Shown here piece by piece: positions 1 through 12,800 of a stretch of DNA of 64,000 nucleotides (position 1 is the first letter of the stretch; each line of letters begins with the position of its first letter). The translations under genes were made by a program, and so were the position numbers. The notes under the pieces are model-generated. The model was given only the letters and a program-made list of their open reading frames with translations. It made no database searches and was not told the DNA's origin. Origin of the DNA: Lepisosteus oculatus (lineage: Eukaryota > Chordata > Actinopteri > Semionotiformes > Lepisosteidae); NCBI RefSeq assembly GCF_040954835.1, contig NC_090699.1, positions 16,733,817-16,797,816 of the forward strand, given 5' to 3'.

Positions 1-3000
1 GACGCTGTGTGTGCCAGGTACGTGGGGTTTAAAAACGTTATGTGAAATAAAATGTATTTAATGACTGAATCGTCTGGACCTGACAGCAGTTAATACACAC
101 ATGGATACATTTTGACTGCAGGGTTTCACTTTCTTGTCTTGTATTGATTCTTAGTTCATTCACCAAATGTTGTGTGAGTTTTTAAAGTAAAAATCATAGT
201 AATTCTTAAAAGTTTGAAAATGATCCCCTGACTGAGCCACATTGTTTAATATAACACTTTTTTGTCAGTAAGGGTAGGTCTCTCGGGGCAACAGAGGTTA
301 TAGCACATTTCGTTGCTGTTTTCGGTAGCTGTATTCATAAAGTGATGCCAGAAACTGAGTATGGGTATACCTGTCTTGCAGAACAACTTTGCAATTGAAT
401 GATAAATTAAAAGTCGTATTGAAAGGACTCGGTGTATGGTGAGGTATAACATTAGAAACAGTAGCAGTATCAAAGCAATCCATCAGGAGCCAAACACTTA
501 AACCTAGTATAGTTTGTAAAGTTAACCTCGCTTTACCGACAGTTACATCATCCTGACGAAATTCGTGTCTTAGGTACGTCGTAGAGACTATTTTTGAAGC
601 TTAACGCCATTTATAAAGTAGACATTTAAACCATTAAGCCACGTCTTCTGACCCCGTCCTTATTAAAGTTGGCACTTGAAAGTTGTTATTTTCAAGTGAT
701 GCTGACAGTATAAACAGCATTGTTTGATTGTTCTGTTGCTCTGGGGCTGGACTTTGAGCAGTGGTTGCCTGTAAATATTGTCGTCCCGCAGGAGAGAGGC
801 TGTGCAGCACAGAGGAGTGTGTCCCGGGGCCTGGAACGTACTTGCGTCATGGCTACATCTTTGCCTCCCTCGCTGGTTATGTGCTGAGGAAGAACGCGGG
901 AGAGGAGGTGGGTGAGAGTGTGGAAGAATTGTACTTCCTCCAAGTGCATCTCCTAAGTGTGGAAGGAAGTGTTGCGTGTGCAGAGGAAAATGGTTTAAAA
1001 TATACCAGAAAGATCTGTAAATGGTCATTGAAACTGGATTGTGCATTTGTGATGGTGCAAGAGTACTGTTCTAGCAATGGGAGATTTGTCTTGGCTGTTG
1101 TGTTCTGCAGATGCCTGTGGTCTCGGTGGTGAAGGAGAGTGAGGCTCAGCTGCTGCCTGATGTTGGCGCTACAGTCACATGCAAGGTAGGAGCTCTGTCC
1201 TCCAGGGTGTTTTACACAGAAGTATGAAGTTCTCTGTCCTAACATCCCTCGGTTTGCTCTGTGCTGCACAGGCATAGCAATACTAACATAAGCCTACCTC
1301 ACTGTTTTTTTGGTCATTTGTATTTTGGTATTATTGTTTTTTTTGCCACCCTAGACTAATAATATCTTAAGTTGTAGATAATAGCCGAAAATTCCTATTA
1401 TAGATGTGAAGTGCCAGTGAAACAGAATGTCATTTTTGTCCTGGTGATTGTGGAGTTAGTGTTATGAAAGAGGCTTGGTCAACATTATAGTTCCAGGGGA
1501 GTGAAGGTCTTTTGCCAACAGGTTACAAGCATCAACCCACGATTTGCTAAGGTCCAGATCCTCTATGTTGGATCCACCCCACTGAAGGACAGATTCAGAG
1601 GAACAATCAGGTAACTAGAGCAATGACATTTCAAGTAACATGTCTCAAATTATATTTTAGCATATACTTTTATTTACTTTGTAAATACCCTAATAATGCA
1701 TAACATATGTGTTGTTCTTGTGATACATTTTTCTCACTGACCCGTCCATGGCTGTCTCCTTGCAATGCTATGTGAGAGTTAATAATTTTTATGGACAAAT
1801 TGAGTTTTTGTATGTAATTTCACAATTGAATTTTCCATTCATAGTGAACTTATATTCTGTTCTATTAGTGAGTGAAATGTGAAAAATCCACATCACACGG
1901 ACAGGTTTTGTGTGTATGACCATAATTTCTGAATATTTATTATGCATTTTTTGTCCTTAGAAAACACTGTTGTTTCATTGTCAACTGCTGTATTTGAACT
2001 GTTAGTCTAAAAACAATTTGCATTTATTTTTGGTGCTTGGAGACTCTACTGAATAATTTCCATCGGTCCATGTGTTTTTTCATTCAAGTCTTGCCAATTC
2101 TTCTTGCCTGTTTGCATCATGTTAACACAATGCACAAAGTCTTGGGCTAACGATTTAAACAACTACAACAAATAAATAAACGTTCTATACATGTGAGCTT
2201 TGTAGTTATAAGTTTACAGACATAAATGTAACTATATGAAAACAGATGAAAATAGCCAGGACATTAAGGCTAAAGCCCAGGTTGAGGAAGAAAGCTGGTC
2301 CCTGTCATCACAAAGGTGGTAAAATGCCGCTGTCATGTACGACAGAGTAGTGCTGCTTATTTTTTGGCACAGTATAAGGCAAATTCCCATGTGACCCTGA
2401 ATTAAAATATTTCTAAGCAATACTGAACTGATGGAAAGTTGAAAGACGCTGGCGTCTCATGTTTCTGTGAGTGTGATGCATTTAGGTATTTTTGGTACAG
2501 AATCTAAATTTCTAATACTTTTTTTTGTAGAAAGGAAGATGTGAGAGCTACAGAAAAGGACAAGGTATTATTTTCAAATTGACTTGCAGTGCATTGATAT
2601 CCAATAAGTGCCTTTATTTCCGGTTTCCCAATCCCATGACCTGTAAATTTACTCTTTATCAGGTGGAGATCTACAAGAGTTTCCGACCAGGAGATATCGT
2701 TCTAGCCAAAGTTGTATCCTTTGTAGATGCTGAAGGGCAGACAACAGCCCTCTGTTGCTCGACACCTTTCTGATGCTTCTAAAAAACATTAACAAGAGCT
2801 GCGCGTTTGCCGATGGGTTCATCGGCAGTCAGCGCACGCTGCATGCAGTGCAGCTTTTAGCGGTATTGTGAATAAAGGGCTCAATGGAGATGTAAAGCTT
2901 GAGTAGTAATAAGTCTGACCTGTATGTCTGTACAAAATGTTCTGAATAATGTCTTGTGCTGTTAAGTTCTAGATCCAGGCTTGAGCCTCTCGGTTACCAC

Positions 3001-3754
3001 AGCACAGTGATTCCAGTTCTGTCTGACCTGTGTTGCCCTTGACCACTAGGCAGATCTCCCTAGGTGATGTCCAGTCCAACTATCTTCTCACCACAGCGGA
3101 GAATGAGCTGGGAGTGGTGGTAGCACATAGTGAAGCAGGTGAGTATGTTTTCAAAGGACCTGCATTGCTGACTTTGAACTGATTCTTACCTGCACGGATG
3201 AATCACATTCCAGTTTTGCAAATTGTGCGTTTTGACTGAATAGAATAGAATGGTGTTCTGAATTGTTGAGGGAGAGAATACCATGAATATAATCTTTCAG
3301 TTGGCCTTAGGACTCTGCATGCAGATTTCAGAAGATGTCTGCATTTCTCATAGTGCCCCAAATTACAACAGTATTGCATAGGGTTTTGAAGTCCTGGTCA
3401 AGACATGGTTACCCCTCTGTTATTACTGTGACTGGGGATTTAGTGACCATTATCGATCACATTGTAATCATACAAAATGCTCCCATTTATGGCACTGTGG
3501 CTGTTCCTGATAATGTTATCCCTGCCTTTCGGTTGTTTCTGGGATGCCACGTATAATGGTAGGCGTCTGTTTAAAACGCTCTCGAGCCAGGTCGGGAGTG
3601 TTAACCCTGTCGGAGTGAGAGTTCTACACCCTTATGTATTCCCGCAGGTGAGCAGATGGTGCCGATCAGCTGGTGTGAGATGCAGTGTCCGCGGACTCAT
3701 GCCAAGGAGTTCCGGAAGGTGGCGAGGGTACAGCCGGAGTACCTCCAGGCGTGA
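1..3754 (+). CDS. EXOSC1: EXOSC1 (CSL4), RNA exosome cap subunit, 5' partial
   Basis: This encodes the Csl4 cap subunit of the RNA exosome, which helps guide RNA into the 3'-5' exonuclease core in nucleus and cytoplasm. Exons are 1-17 (partial), 792-907, 1111-1185, 1522-1610, 2531-2564, 2663-2713, 3054-3138 and 3648-3754. All junctions are GT-AG and in phase. The first 17 bases read ..TLCVPG and join GERLC in exon 2, matching human ..YCIPGERLC, so only about five codons including the ATG lie outside the window. Recognisable blocks are PGTYLRHGYIFASLAG in the N-terminal domain, FAKVQILYVGSTPLKDRFRG with YKSFRPGDIVLAKV and NYLLTTAENELGVVVAHS in the S1 RNA-binding fold, and SWCEMQCPRTHAKEFRKVAR at the C-terminus. 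About 190 residues are visible against 195 in human. A polyadenylation signal AATAAA lies at 4325-4330. The gene meets METTL18 tail to tail. Identity is firm; the exact edge of exon 2 rests on phase. Confidence 0.95.
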
Positions 3755-4472
3755 GGAGGCCCCCAGCCGTCTGTCCCCCGTGGCCCCGGGCCCCACAGCA
3801 CCGTGAAGCTGGGCTGAAAGACGTGCTCCCCTGCAGGGTGCAGAGGCCCAGTGTCTGGGATCTTCCCTGCCTGGGTGAATTCTGTCAAGTACAACACTTG
3901 GACTTTGATGTGAATATTTAAATTATACTTGGTATTTACGGCTCTGTGCTGGTGTCGCCTACACAGATTTTTTTTTTATCAAGAACGGTATTAAATATTT
4001 TTTTAGCAGATCCCCTTTTGTTGCTTCATATTTACATCTTTAGGGAAGGATTAAGCTCAGCGTGGTATAAAATAGGACTCAAATGGTAACTGAGTAGAGA
4101 GGGACTATTATGATTACTACTTTTAAGTCTTTGAAAATATTTAGACAGCCTTTAGTTGAAACATTCATTGTTGTTAATCTCTTTGTGTGTGTATGATCAA
4201 TATGGATCCAGTATGTTGATAGATTGCTTTATTTTTTCTTGCTTTATGGTTTGGTTTCCACAGATTTTGTCATGGTGGTGTTCTACAAAAGTGAAAAAAC
4301 GTATTTAATCTTTTGTTCAAAAAAAATAAATGTGAAGCCAGGATGCGTTTGCTGTTAGAAACAGTTAACGTTACACTGGAGTGTGATTTTAGACTCCAGG
4401 AAAGCTAAACAAATCTTGAACAGCCCCCATATTTTGCAAGTTTGATATTACAACCATTTCTGTATCTCGTGT
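3755..4472. other. Convergent 3' UTR region of EXOSC1 and METTL18
   Basis: This stretch holds no further coding sequence. The plus-strand AATAAA at 4325-4330 would end EXOSC1 near 4345. On the minus strand the nearest full hexamer I see is the complement of tttatt at 4228-4233, with an ATTAAA variant near 4302. If these are used, the two 3' ends overlap by roughly 100 bp. Confidence 0.5.
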
Positions 4473-6329
4473 TCATGTAGTATGAATTGCATCTCTTTCT
4501 TTGAAGCTCAAAAGCACCACGTGTCTCTGAAGCCCTTGTTCCACATCCTTCACACGCTTCACGCTGAAAATGTTTTTCTCTTCCACGTAACTCTGGAAGA
4601 GGTGCAGTCCTCCCCCAACGCCAAAGTAATGCGCCTTGGTGGCCAGGTACACCTGCCCCACTGGAGCGAGCAGCTGGCTCAGCACCGCGTGCAGTGCTGG
4701 GTAGGAGGCTGTGTTGTAGATGGTCTCGGATGTCAAGATCATGTCGTATTTGGGAGGGGGGCCACTGCTGAGCAGCAGGGTGAGGAAAGACGCCCAGTCC
4801 CCTGAGAAAAACCTGCACCGGGCGAGCTCAGCACGTGTCTGGAGGCCTGTGGCTCTCCTTTTGGGGGATGGGCTGCTACTCTTCCCCTCCCCCTCCTCCT
4901 CCTCCTCCTCGATGTTCAGCAGTACATTGGGCAATGTCAGTGCCTCAATCACAGTGCTGTTATAGTCCTGGAAGTGGACCTCCTGGGCTCCTCTCTTCAG
5001 GGCTAAGATCCCCAGTAATCCTGCTCCACAGCCCAGGTCCAGCACTTTCTTCCCAGAGAAGGTCACTCCTTCACTCTCCAGGTACCCAAGGAGGTCAAAG
5101 GTGCACTCCCAAATGCGCAGGCCGCCCTCGTACACGCCGGCGATGAGATCGGAGTGCGAGGCGGCGGTCTGGGTCAGGATCTTCTCCTGGTCCGGGCGCT
5201 CCGAGGCCGTCTGCTCCAGCACGGACTCGTTGAGGTAGCAGAGCGGGGGCAGGGTCCCCAGGGAGAGGGTCTCGCACACGGAGTTCTCCAGGAGGGGCCG
5301 GCAGTCCAGGGGGGGACGGTGTTCCTTCGCTTCCTTAAGTGTGCGTTCGAGGGGCTTGCCAGCCTCTTCCTGAAATAAATTGACAACATTTCTATAACAC
5401 TCTGCTTGGAGTGCCACGGGTAATCTTGTACTGACCGAAAAGGTACACCTGCGCAGAGATGGGAGATGTTTTCTCATTTTCATTCCAGCGATATGTTCGG
5501 CAATTTCAGCAGATGGTTGAGTGAATGTAGCAGTGCTTTCTTGTGATTATGACAGCTGGGATAGTTAATGCCCGTGAGTGTCTCGATAAAAGAGCTTTCT
5601 TGACCAGCAAGGATGTTCTGGTGGCCGTTCAGCTCAATGAAGGTCTCAGATAAGTTTTATTCAGTGAACACAGGTGTTCCCATTCTCTGTTGATGGAGGT
5701 AAGGCTGGCAGCGCTCCAGAGCCCGTCCTGGACAATAGGGCACAGTCAAGACTATATTCCTAAGTGGACGCCTGGTGCACTGCAGGGGACCCACTCAGGT
5801 TCACGGGGCCAAGCAGGAGACGACAATCTACCCAGTCAGCATGTCTTAGGGAAGAAACCCAACCAGCAGGAGCGCTGACCGCCGCTACACTAGCAGCTCA
5901 GCAAACTAAATAGACCACATCGCCACGTAAAACCTGATAATAACTGAAAAAAAAAAGACTGACAGCTCGCACCCTCATGAAGTCCAGCTTGTTGTTTTAA
6001 AAAATCTTGAATTAGGGGAACAATTACGGTTTCAACAAAGCAACCCCGAGAGCAGCAGAGCTCCGGGTTTGTAATTCAAACTCATTACTTTTCTCTACCG
6101 AAATCGTTCAGTTTCTATCTGCAGTACTCCTGCGCACCCCCGGCTCTGAAAGGAGACGCAATTAAAACCACTACTTCACACTGACGCCTGCTCGTTGCGG
6201 GACCTGCGGACCCGGACTTACAGTATTTTTAGAAGTCTTATTTTCTTCACTCGCCAGAAGGGTGGCGTGATCGCCCAGACACGAATCCCCCGCGTCCAGC
6301 TGCACATCGAAATTGAAGCTGAATGCCAT
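4473..6329 (-). CDS. METTL18: METTL18, histidine N-methyltransferase, two coding exons
   Basis: The METTL18 family methylates a histidine of ribosomal protein L3 using S-adenosylmethionine. Exon 1 is 6329-6222 (36 codons, starting MAFSFNFDVQLDAG, like human MTFQFNF) and exon 2 is 5369-4473. The phase-0 intron has a GTAAGT donor and a pyrimidine-rich TTTCAG acceptor. The start codon has G at -3 and +4. In the 334-residue protein the signature SHSDLIAGVYEGGLRIWECT precedes the SAM-binding motif VLDLGCGAG at about residues 145-153. FQDYNS, TSETIYN and KAHYFGVGGG follow. A glutamate run and a KRR cluster near residues 185-205 form a low-complexity insertion resembling a nuclear-localisation region. 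Human METTL18 is 372 aa with, as I recall, an uninterrupted coding exon on chromosome 1, so both the intron and the EXOSC1-ZDHHC16 location are notable. An open frame continues upstream of exon 2 to 5483, but it has no homology and is read here as intron. Confidence 0.93.
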
Positions 6330-6425
6330 GGCTCAGATGAAAACACCGCAGATTTCAGCAAACCGAGCAGGGGAGCAACACCACATGCACGCGTCCACAC
6401 GAGGGGAGGGGACGAGTTTAATTGA

Positions 6426-6437
6426 ACTACAACTCCC
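6426..6437 (+). promoter_or_regulatory. ZNF143/THAP11-type promoter motif
   Basis: ACTACAACTCCC matches the core of the ZNF143/THAP11 (SBS) promoter element. It lies about 100 bp upstream of the METTL18 start and faces ZDHHC16, in a likely bidirectional promoter. The 3' half of the full consensus is only weakly matched. Confidence 0.5.
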
Positions 6438-6456
6438 GTGAGCCTATGGAATTATT

Positions 6457-6462
6457 CACGTG
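6457..6462. promoter_or_regulatory. E-box CACGTG in METTL18/ZDHHC16 promoter region
   Basis: The palindromic CACGTG followed by AC is the USF/TFE-type E-box. It lies 128 bp upstream of the METTL18 ATG and 20 bp from the ZNF143-like motif. The assignment rests on sequence match and position only. Confidence 0.4.
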
Positions 6463-9400
6463 ACCGTCGACGCTTTTATCTCCGAATAAATAATATATTG
6501 GATTAAATTCTCCACGTTGCGGTTGATTGCATTATGCTAGTTTCTTTTTAGATGTAAGATCACGGCTTTTATGGACTTGCATTAATTTTCAAAGGCTGTA
6601 GTTCCTGGAAGATATGGAGCAGGAAGTGTAATTGCAAAACAGCATTTCCCAGACTTCCGCACTGTCGGACACATGCGTAGGGTGCCGACAGGGCAGTACC
6701 ACAATGTACTTTTATTTATTCCGCCGCATTCCTGATATTAAACACTTCGTACCACAATGAGTTGAGAGGCCTCGTCCGATACGAGCGGGGTCCCAGTGTG
6801 AGCCAGGTGGGTATCTTATGCTTCTGTCAAGTAGGATCTGCTGATTTTATTTCTCCACGGCAGATAATAAGTCTGCAGGTGGCGTGTGCTGTTTGACTGA
6901 GGGGTGATGTTCTGATTGAGGGAAAAACAGCAGGGTTTGGGGGGATTTGGTCGTGATGCACAATGGTAGAAAAAAAAAATAACATCGGTAGCTTTCAGGT
7001 GATGTTTAATACAATAAAAAAACAAATGTTCTCGAACCTTGAATGGGAATTAATTAAATCTGCCATTTTGTAGAACTGCGGGTCGGTCATCCGATGAAAA
7101 AGCATAAAAAGGCTTAATCCTTTCGTCTCCCGTGAAGATTAAAAACTGCTTATATGTCTGTAGATGAGTGATGCGGTCACCGATGGACTGAAGTCATTTT
7201 ACAAATTTGAAATAACAAGGCAGTTTATTTTCATTTTGTAAAAAAAAATAATACTTATTGTGCATCCCCTAACATAGGGATTCGTGCTCTGGCAATGTAG
7301 CTGAGAGCTGCCTGGACTTGGTATCTGATTGACCGGGGTTCAAGCGCAGACGGAGTTATAAAGTGCGCTTGAGCTCGACAAGAATGTGTACGGCCCAGTG
7401 CTGTGGTGGGGTCAGGCTGAATTCCACTTGTATGTTAATTATACTTTATTAAAGGAGTTATTTCATATTTATGGCATCAAGTTTGATGTTTAATTTATAG
7501 AAAAACTAACACGCTGTCGTTACCTGTAAAGTTAAAATGCCCAGGGGAAAAGGTAAGGGGAAACTTGTTTACATACCGTGCGCTCCGACCGGTCAGGCTG
7601 CTGCTCTGGATACTGGCGACTATAAACCCTGCTTTTCGTGTGTTTATCTGGAACTGCTGTCTCGGGAGCTGTGAACAATTTCATGTTCATCATTTTGAAA
7701 GGATCGTTTTATAAATACAAAAGTCGTCATTTTCTCGTGTACACGGAGATAAAAACGGAGCCCACACATTTACGCTTCACCAGGTTTGAAGATGACAGGC
7801 TGAATGGTTTACTACTTCAGTCACTATTCTGAACTAGTCATTTGTCGCTATAAAACTTGAAAAAATCTTCCTACTATTTCACCATAGAAATGTCTAAAAA
7901 TGAATCTTTCATTATAATGAACACTTTGCTAACAGAAGAATAAGAACCACACATTGTTTTATCTTCCGTATTAAAAAGTATGTACTTTCATCAGTACAAG
8001 ATGTATACTAATTAGTATTTCTGTCATTAGTAATACAAGTATTGTTTCCCATGAGCTTTTATGTAGCTAACCTTTCAGGGAGGTGTCTGAAATTGTTTCT
8101 TTGATCTTCTTATCATGTCCAGGCACTGCAACGAATCCTGTCAGGTTCCCTCTGAGTCAGGATTTGTTCGGTTTTATCAAGCTAAAAATGACAAATGTAG
8201 GTACTTCCGAAAACCAAGACTAGGGCATCCTCTGTATGTGCTTTCTCATGTCTGTCTGCTTCTGCATCGACCTGCTCCTGGGAGTCCTGGGGAGGCATGC
8301 TGCTCTTAAAGCCGAGTTATGCTGAAACACGCTTGGCAGCTTTGGCAATTGTTCTGGAGCATCACCTGTTTTCTAAGGAAATGGGTATTGAAATTATTAC
8401 TTTCACGCACAAAGCACTGTGAGCAGGTTTGGAAGCTTGTCAGTTCCCACTCGCGAAGAAGCAGATCTTGTGAAAGTGGCTAAATGCTGCCCTACAGCTG
8501 GTAAACGGGATCGCTCTTTCCCTTGAACTTGCAAGTTCAAAGAAATAATAAGACTGTTGATCTTCATTTGGAACGACCGGAACGTTTCAATTCGATGCAG
8601 GAGACGGGGAATCGGCAACATGCAGATGAATAACAATGTGACAATTGACCAGGTAATACAGTAGGACAGAAAACAGCGTTTTAGAGTTTCATTTCGAACG
8701 TAACTCATGATTGTCGAGCACCGCCTCCCTTCAGTCATATCGGTCAGTTTGAAGAAGTGTTCAAGGGATATCCTGTGGTCGTTCCCTGATTGTACGCCAC
8801 GGCTCATGATTTCTGGTAATCCCGGAGATGTGTATGGACAGAGACAGGAGTTAGGGCTAGAACTAGGCCAGTGTAGCGTTAGAGAGGATCACTGTACTGT
8901 TGTTCCACAACCTGCTTAAAGACAGAAAAACACAGAGGCCTTCTAGATGTATATAAAGGTCCCACAGCTTTTGATTCGTATGTTGAGCAACCAAGAATCA
9001 CAAATTCCCAGGCAGATCAATGACAGAGCTGAGCTGCAGTGGAGAGATGACCTCCCAGCGGCTCCGAAGCCACAGCATCAGACAGCAGTGGAAACCGGCT
9101 TTGAGTAAAACCACACGCTTTTAATGAACCAGCACAAGGTTTGTAGCAGTTCATGAGAAAGCACACTAAGAAGCAAAACCCCCCTGCAGGAGCTTTTTTG
9201 AAATTGACTGGCAGAAGACGCCTTGGGGTGTGATTCTCTTCTCAAGTGCTTTAATGGGTGTGGAGTTCACAAATAGATGTTTACCTTCGTGTCCAGAAGA
9301 ATAGTGTCTTTTTTCTGAGTTGTTTAGTATTTTCCCCCTCTCCAGACCATTATGACTTACCTAGGAGTGTACAAATAGTCTTCAGCATCACAATTTCTCT

Positions 9401-9893
9401 GTTTAGAGCAAAGGTCCCCAATTGCTGCTTTTTATTAATTTTCCATTCACATATCTGATAACGCGTGCCGATTAGTATCTGATAAATGCACTTTTTACCA
9501 ACACGGAGAGCAGTGTCTGAGAAGGCAAAACATGTTTTTGGTGTCGTCACTCCTGTATTTAGGTGTGGCATTAAAAGTCATCAGCGGTGTCATCCAGTGT
9601 AACTAATACTCAGCCGTATTAATTAAATTCGTTGGAAATAATGCTCATCTCGGGTGTCTGCTCATTCCCTAATTGTTGGCTTCGCCCTGTGCTAAATGAC
9701 CTTTGCTTCAATCCCTGGAGGGTTTCCGAGAGACTAATCCAAGGAAAGCGGAGAAACTCCGGGCTCCCGCTTGCCGCGGTTTCTCCGCCGGACCCCCCCA
9801 GCGGGCCGCTCCTCGGGCTGTGGCCCGTGGGCCGACGTGTCCGAGCAGTGCCGTCAGCGTGGCTGCGTGTCTGTGTCAGTGTTTCGCAGGGGG

Positions 9894-12800
9894 ATGCGCA
9901 GTCGGGCACGGCTGTTCGCTGGCGCCATGCGGTTGTTCTTGCGGTGGTGTCGGCTGTGCCCAAGGCGAAGCCGCTCGAAGCTGCTGAAGCGACCGAGGGA
10001 GCTGTGGAGCTACGGCAGGCTGATCCTGAGGTCCCTGTACTTCAACTCGCTCACCAACTCGGACGTCATCATGGACTCCTTGTTCGAGCCTGTCTACTGG
10101 CTGGTGGACCACCTGACCCGCTGGTTTGGGGTGGTAAGTTGGGTAATCGGCGCAAAGGACAAATATGAAAACCTGGCTTTTCAAATATGACAGCTGTGAC
10201 TTTCCAGTTCTCCCCACTCGATGAACACCCGGCAGATATGAGGAATTTGCAATTCAGGCATGTTGTTGAGGCTGACACGCTGGCTTCCTTTAAGAACGAC
10301 TGACTTGGATCCTCTAATCAGGGCAGGAGACACGACTTTACACAAAGGGTTGGAGTGGTATGAGACAAACTACCCAACCACGTTGGTTAATCTGATACCC
10401 TGACGTCTTTCAACAACCTTTTCTTCACTTCTTGTGTTATAAAATTGGGATGCCTGTTATTGCTAACTGGCTTTGTCAGCTGTGCTTCCTGTACGAGGGT
10501 GTGTAACTTTTAATATCTACGTACAGTACGTGATGAAACCACCAATGGCTGAAATCCCCATTTATACTTCCCTTTGCTACTTGCATGTCCTTATTTAGCC
10601 AGTAACGTGTATCCTCATCCCTGCCCCAGTCTTGCCATCGGTGAAGCCAGGTGTGGAAGCTGTGTGTTCTGTTCTGGCGCTGACAGTGTCTCCTGCCCAT
10701 GACCCCCTCCCCTCGCAGGTCTTTGTGTTCCTGGTGGTGGTGCTCACCAGCTCCGTCCTGCTGATCATATACCTCAGCCTGCTGCCCCTGGCTCTTACTA
10801 CCTACTCCCTTCCCTGGATTGTGTGGCACATAGTCTACGGGCACTGGAACCTGGTGATGATTGTCTTCCACTACTACAAGGCCACCAGGACCTCTCCGGG
10901 CTATCCTCCACAGGTACTCCCTGCCCCCACGCGGGGCACCTGGACACAGAGTGTATATACGGGCAGGGTGATGTCAGCTCACTGGCAGCTCTCGGCCTTG
11001 ATAAGATTAAAACGACACTTGTCACAGGAAAGGCAAGCGGAAGATGGCCAGCAGAGCCCAAGAGAACAAAAGGATGAGGAGGTTCATGTTGTTGCTGGTT
11101 GCTGCTGATCCGTGGATGCAGAATTATTCTTACAAGAAAACTGTGTTTGTTACAAAAACTCGGAACGCTTGTCACAGAACTTGCTGTGTTTTCAATAAGA
11201 GGGAAGGGCAGAATAGGAGTAACACAGCCTTACCAGAAAGGTGGACTGGAAATGGATGCGGAAGAGTCAGAGTGCTGCGTGCGTATGTGACCGTCTGTAT
11301 GAGTCAGAGATGCAGGCCAGGGGCCTTGCGGGCTGCTTGCCTGGAGTTCATGACTCTTCCTATCACTTTGTCCTTTGACTCCAGATCAAACATGACATCC
11401 CTTCTGTGTCGGTGTGCAAGAAGTGCATCACCCCCAAACCAGCCAGGACTCACCACTGCAGCATCTGCAACAGGTACAGCCACACCGGGCAGGTACACGT
11501 TTCCTCTCCACTGCAGGAAGTGCCTGGAATACAACAGGACAAGTCCCTAAGGCTGAAGTGCATATACTGGGGTTAACAGTGCAAGCTCTGCACATACTCC
11601 TGTAAAAAAGAAACAAGCTGGGTTAAACTCTTATACACATGCCTACCAAACGAAATGAGCTGCTTTTTTATTCCTGCATGTTGTCTTTTCATGGTCTTAA
11701 AACAAGCAGCTTTATGGTTGCTTTAGCAAAGAGAGCCCCAGTGCTTGCCAAGACCAGCAGAGGGTGAGGAAGGCCCCTTGTGCTCTCTCCTGTCTAGCAG
11801 TCAGACAGGAATTTCACACTTCGCACGTTTACACAGTTCTCTTGCATTCCAGGTGCATACTGAAAATGGATCACCACTGCCGTATCCTTTTCCCTGTCCT
11901 GAGAGCTGGGGAGGTCCAAGCTGGCTGGGTGCTCACTAATGAGCCTCTGGTGTTTTCTTCTTCATCTTGTAGAATTAAACTCTTCCTCTTCAGCGTTTGT
12001 TCAGTTGACCTTGGATACAATCAAACAGGACTTGGTCACAGTGTCCTTCATGTGTGTAAGGACTTCATCCGTCCTTAAGATGAGACGTCAGTCCTTTGGA
12101 TGAGACGTAAAACCGAGGTCCTGACTCTCTCTGGTCATTAAAAATCCCAGGGCGTTTCTTGAAAAGAGTAGGGGTGTAACCCCAGCGTTCTGGCCAAATT
12201 TCCCATTGGCCCTTACCAATCATGGCCTCCTAATAATCCCCATCTACGAATTGGCTTCATTACTCTGCTCTCCTCCCCACTGAGAGCTGATGTATGGGGA
12301 GCGTTCTGGCGCACTATGGCTGCCGTCGCATCATCCAGGTGGGGCTGCACATTGGTGGTGGTGGAGGGGAGTCCCCATTACCTGTAAAGCGCTTTGAGTG
12401 GAGTGTCCAGAAAAGCGCTATATAAGTGTAAGCAATTATTATTATTATTATGATGATGAATAATATACAATGTTCACAATTGACCCATTTCTTCTCACGG
12501 GGCTGTACACATTACACAGTGTATGGGTAACGCAAGCGTGTAAAAATTGTTATTTAGAAATTGTACACACCAGTGTAGTAGCGTTAGTAATTATTTTCTA
12601 TATCCTCTTGCGTGGCACATCTCGAAACATCACGTGTCGTTGCGATCCAGCGGCAAGTTCTGACTCCCCTTAACGCTGCCTCTCCCAGCCTGGCTCAATA
12701 ACTGCGTGGGCCACTTCAACCATCGCTATTTCTTCTCCTTCTGCCTCTTCATGACCATGGGCTGCGTCTACTGCAGCATCAGCTGCCGCAACATGTTCTT

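Larger units (their letters stand above)
6330..9893. other. Head-to-head intergenic region, METTL18 to ZDHHC16
   Basis: The first 500 bp contain the METTL18 promoter motifs. A possible ZDHHC16 5' UTR exon ends at a CAG|GTGGGT donor near 6806 and could splice to the TTCGCAG acceptor at 9889, four bases before the ZDHHC16 ATG. This is inference without transcript support. From 6810 to about 9600 I recognise no gene, tRNA or known repeat. Open frames there, such as 8403-8807 on the minus strand, have no protein-like features. Confidence 0.4.

Noticed and set aside
3477-3806. 109-codon plus-strand frame overlapping the last EXOSC1 exon
   Set aside because: It is a shadow in the wrong frame. The EXOSC1 reading of 3648-3754 matches the family in another phase.
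5370-5483. Extension of the METTL18 frame to an in-frame ATG at 5483
   Set aside because: The added residues have no homology, while a clean acceptor at 5370-5371 joins in phase to an exon at 6222-6329 whose start resembles human METTL18.
7262-7345. tRNA-like stretch with GGTTCAAGC and a TAGCTGAGAGC-like A box
   Set aside because: The B box is imperfect and I cannot fold a full cloverleaf with acceptor pairing. It is at most a faint SINE remnant.
8403-8807. 134-codon minus-strand open frame
   Set aside because: There is no recognisable domain, no splice or promoter context and no similarity to known proteins. It probably arises by chance.
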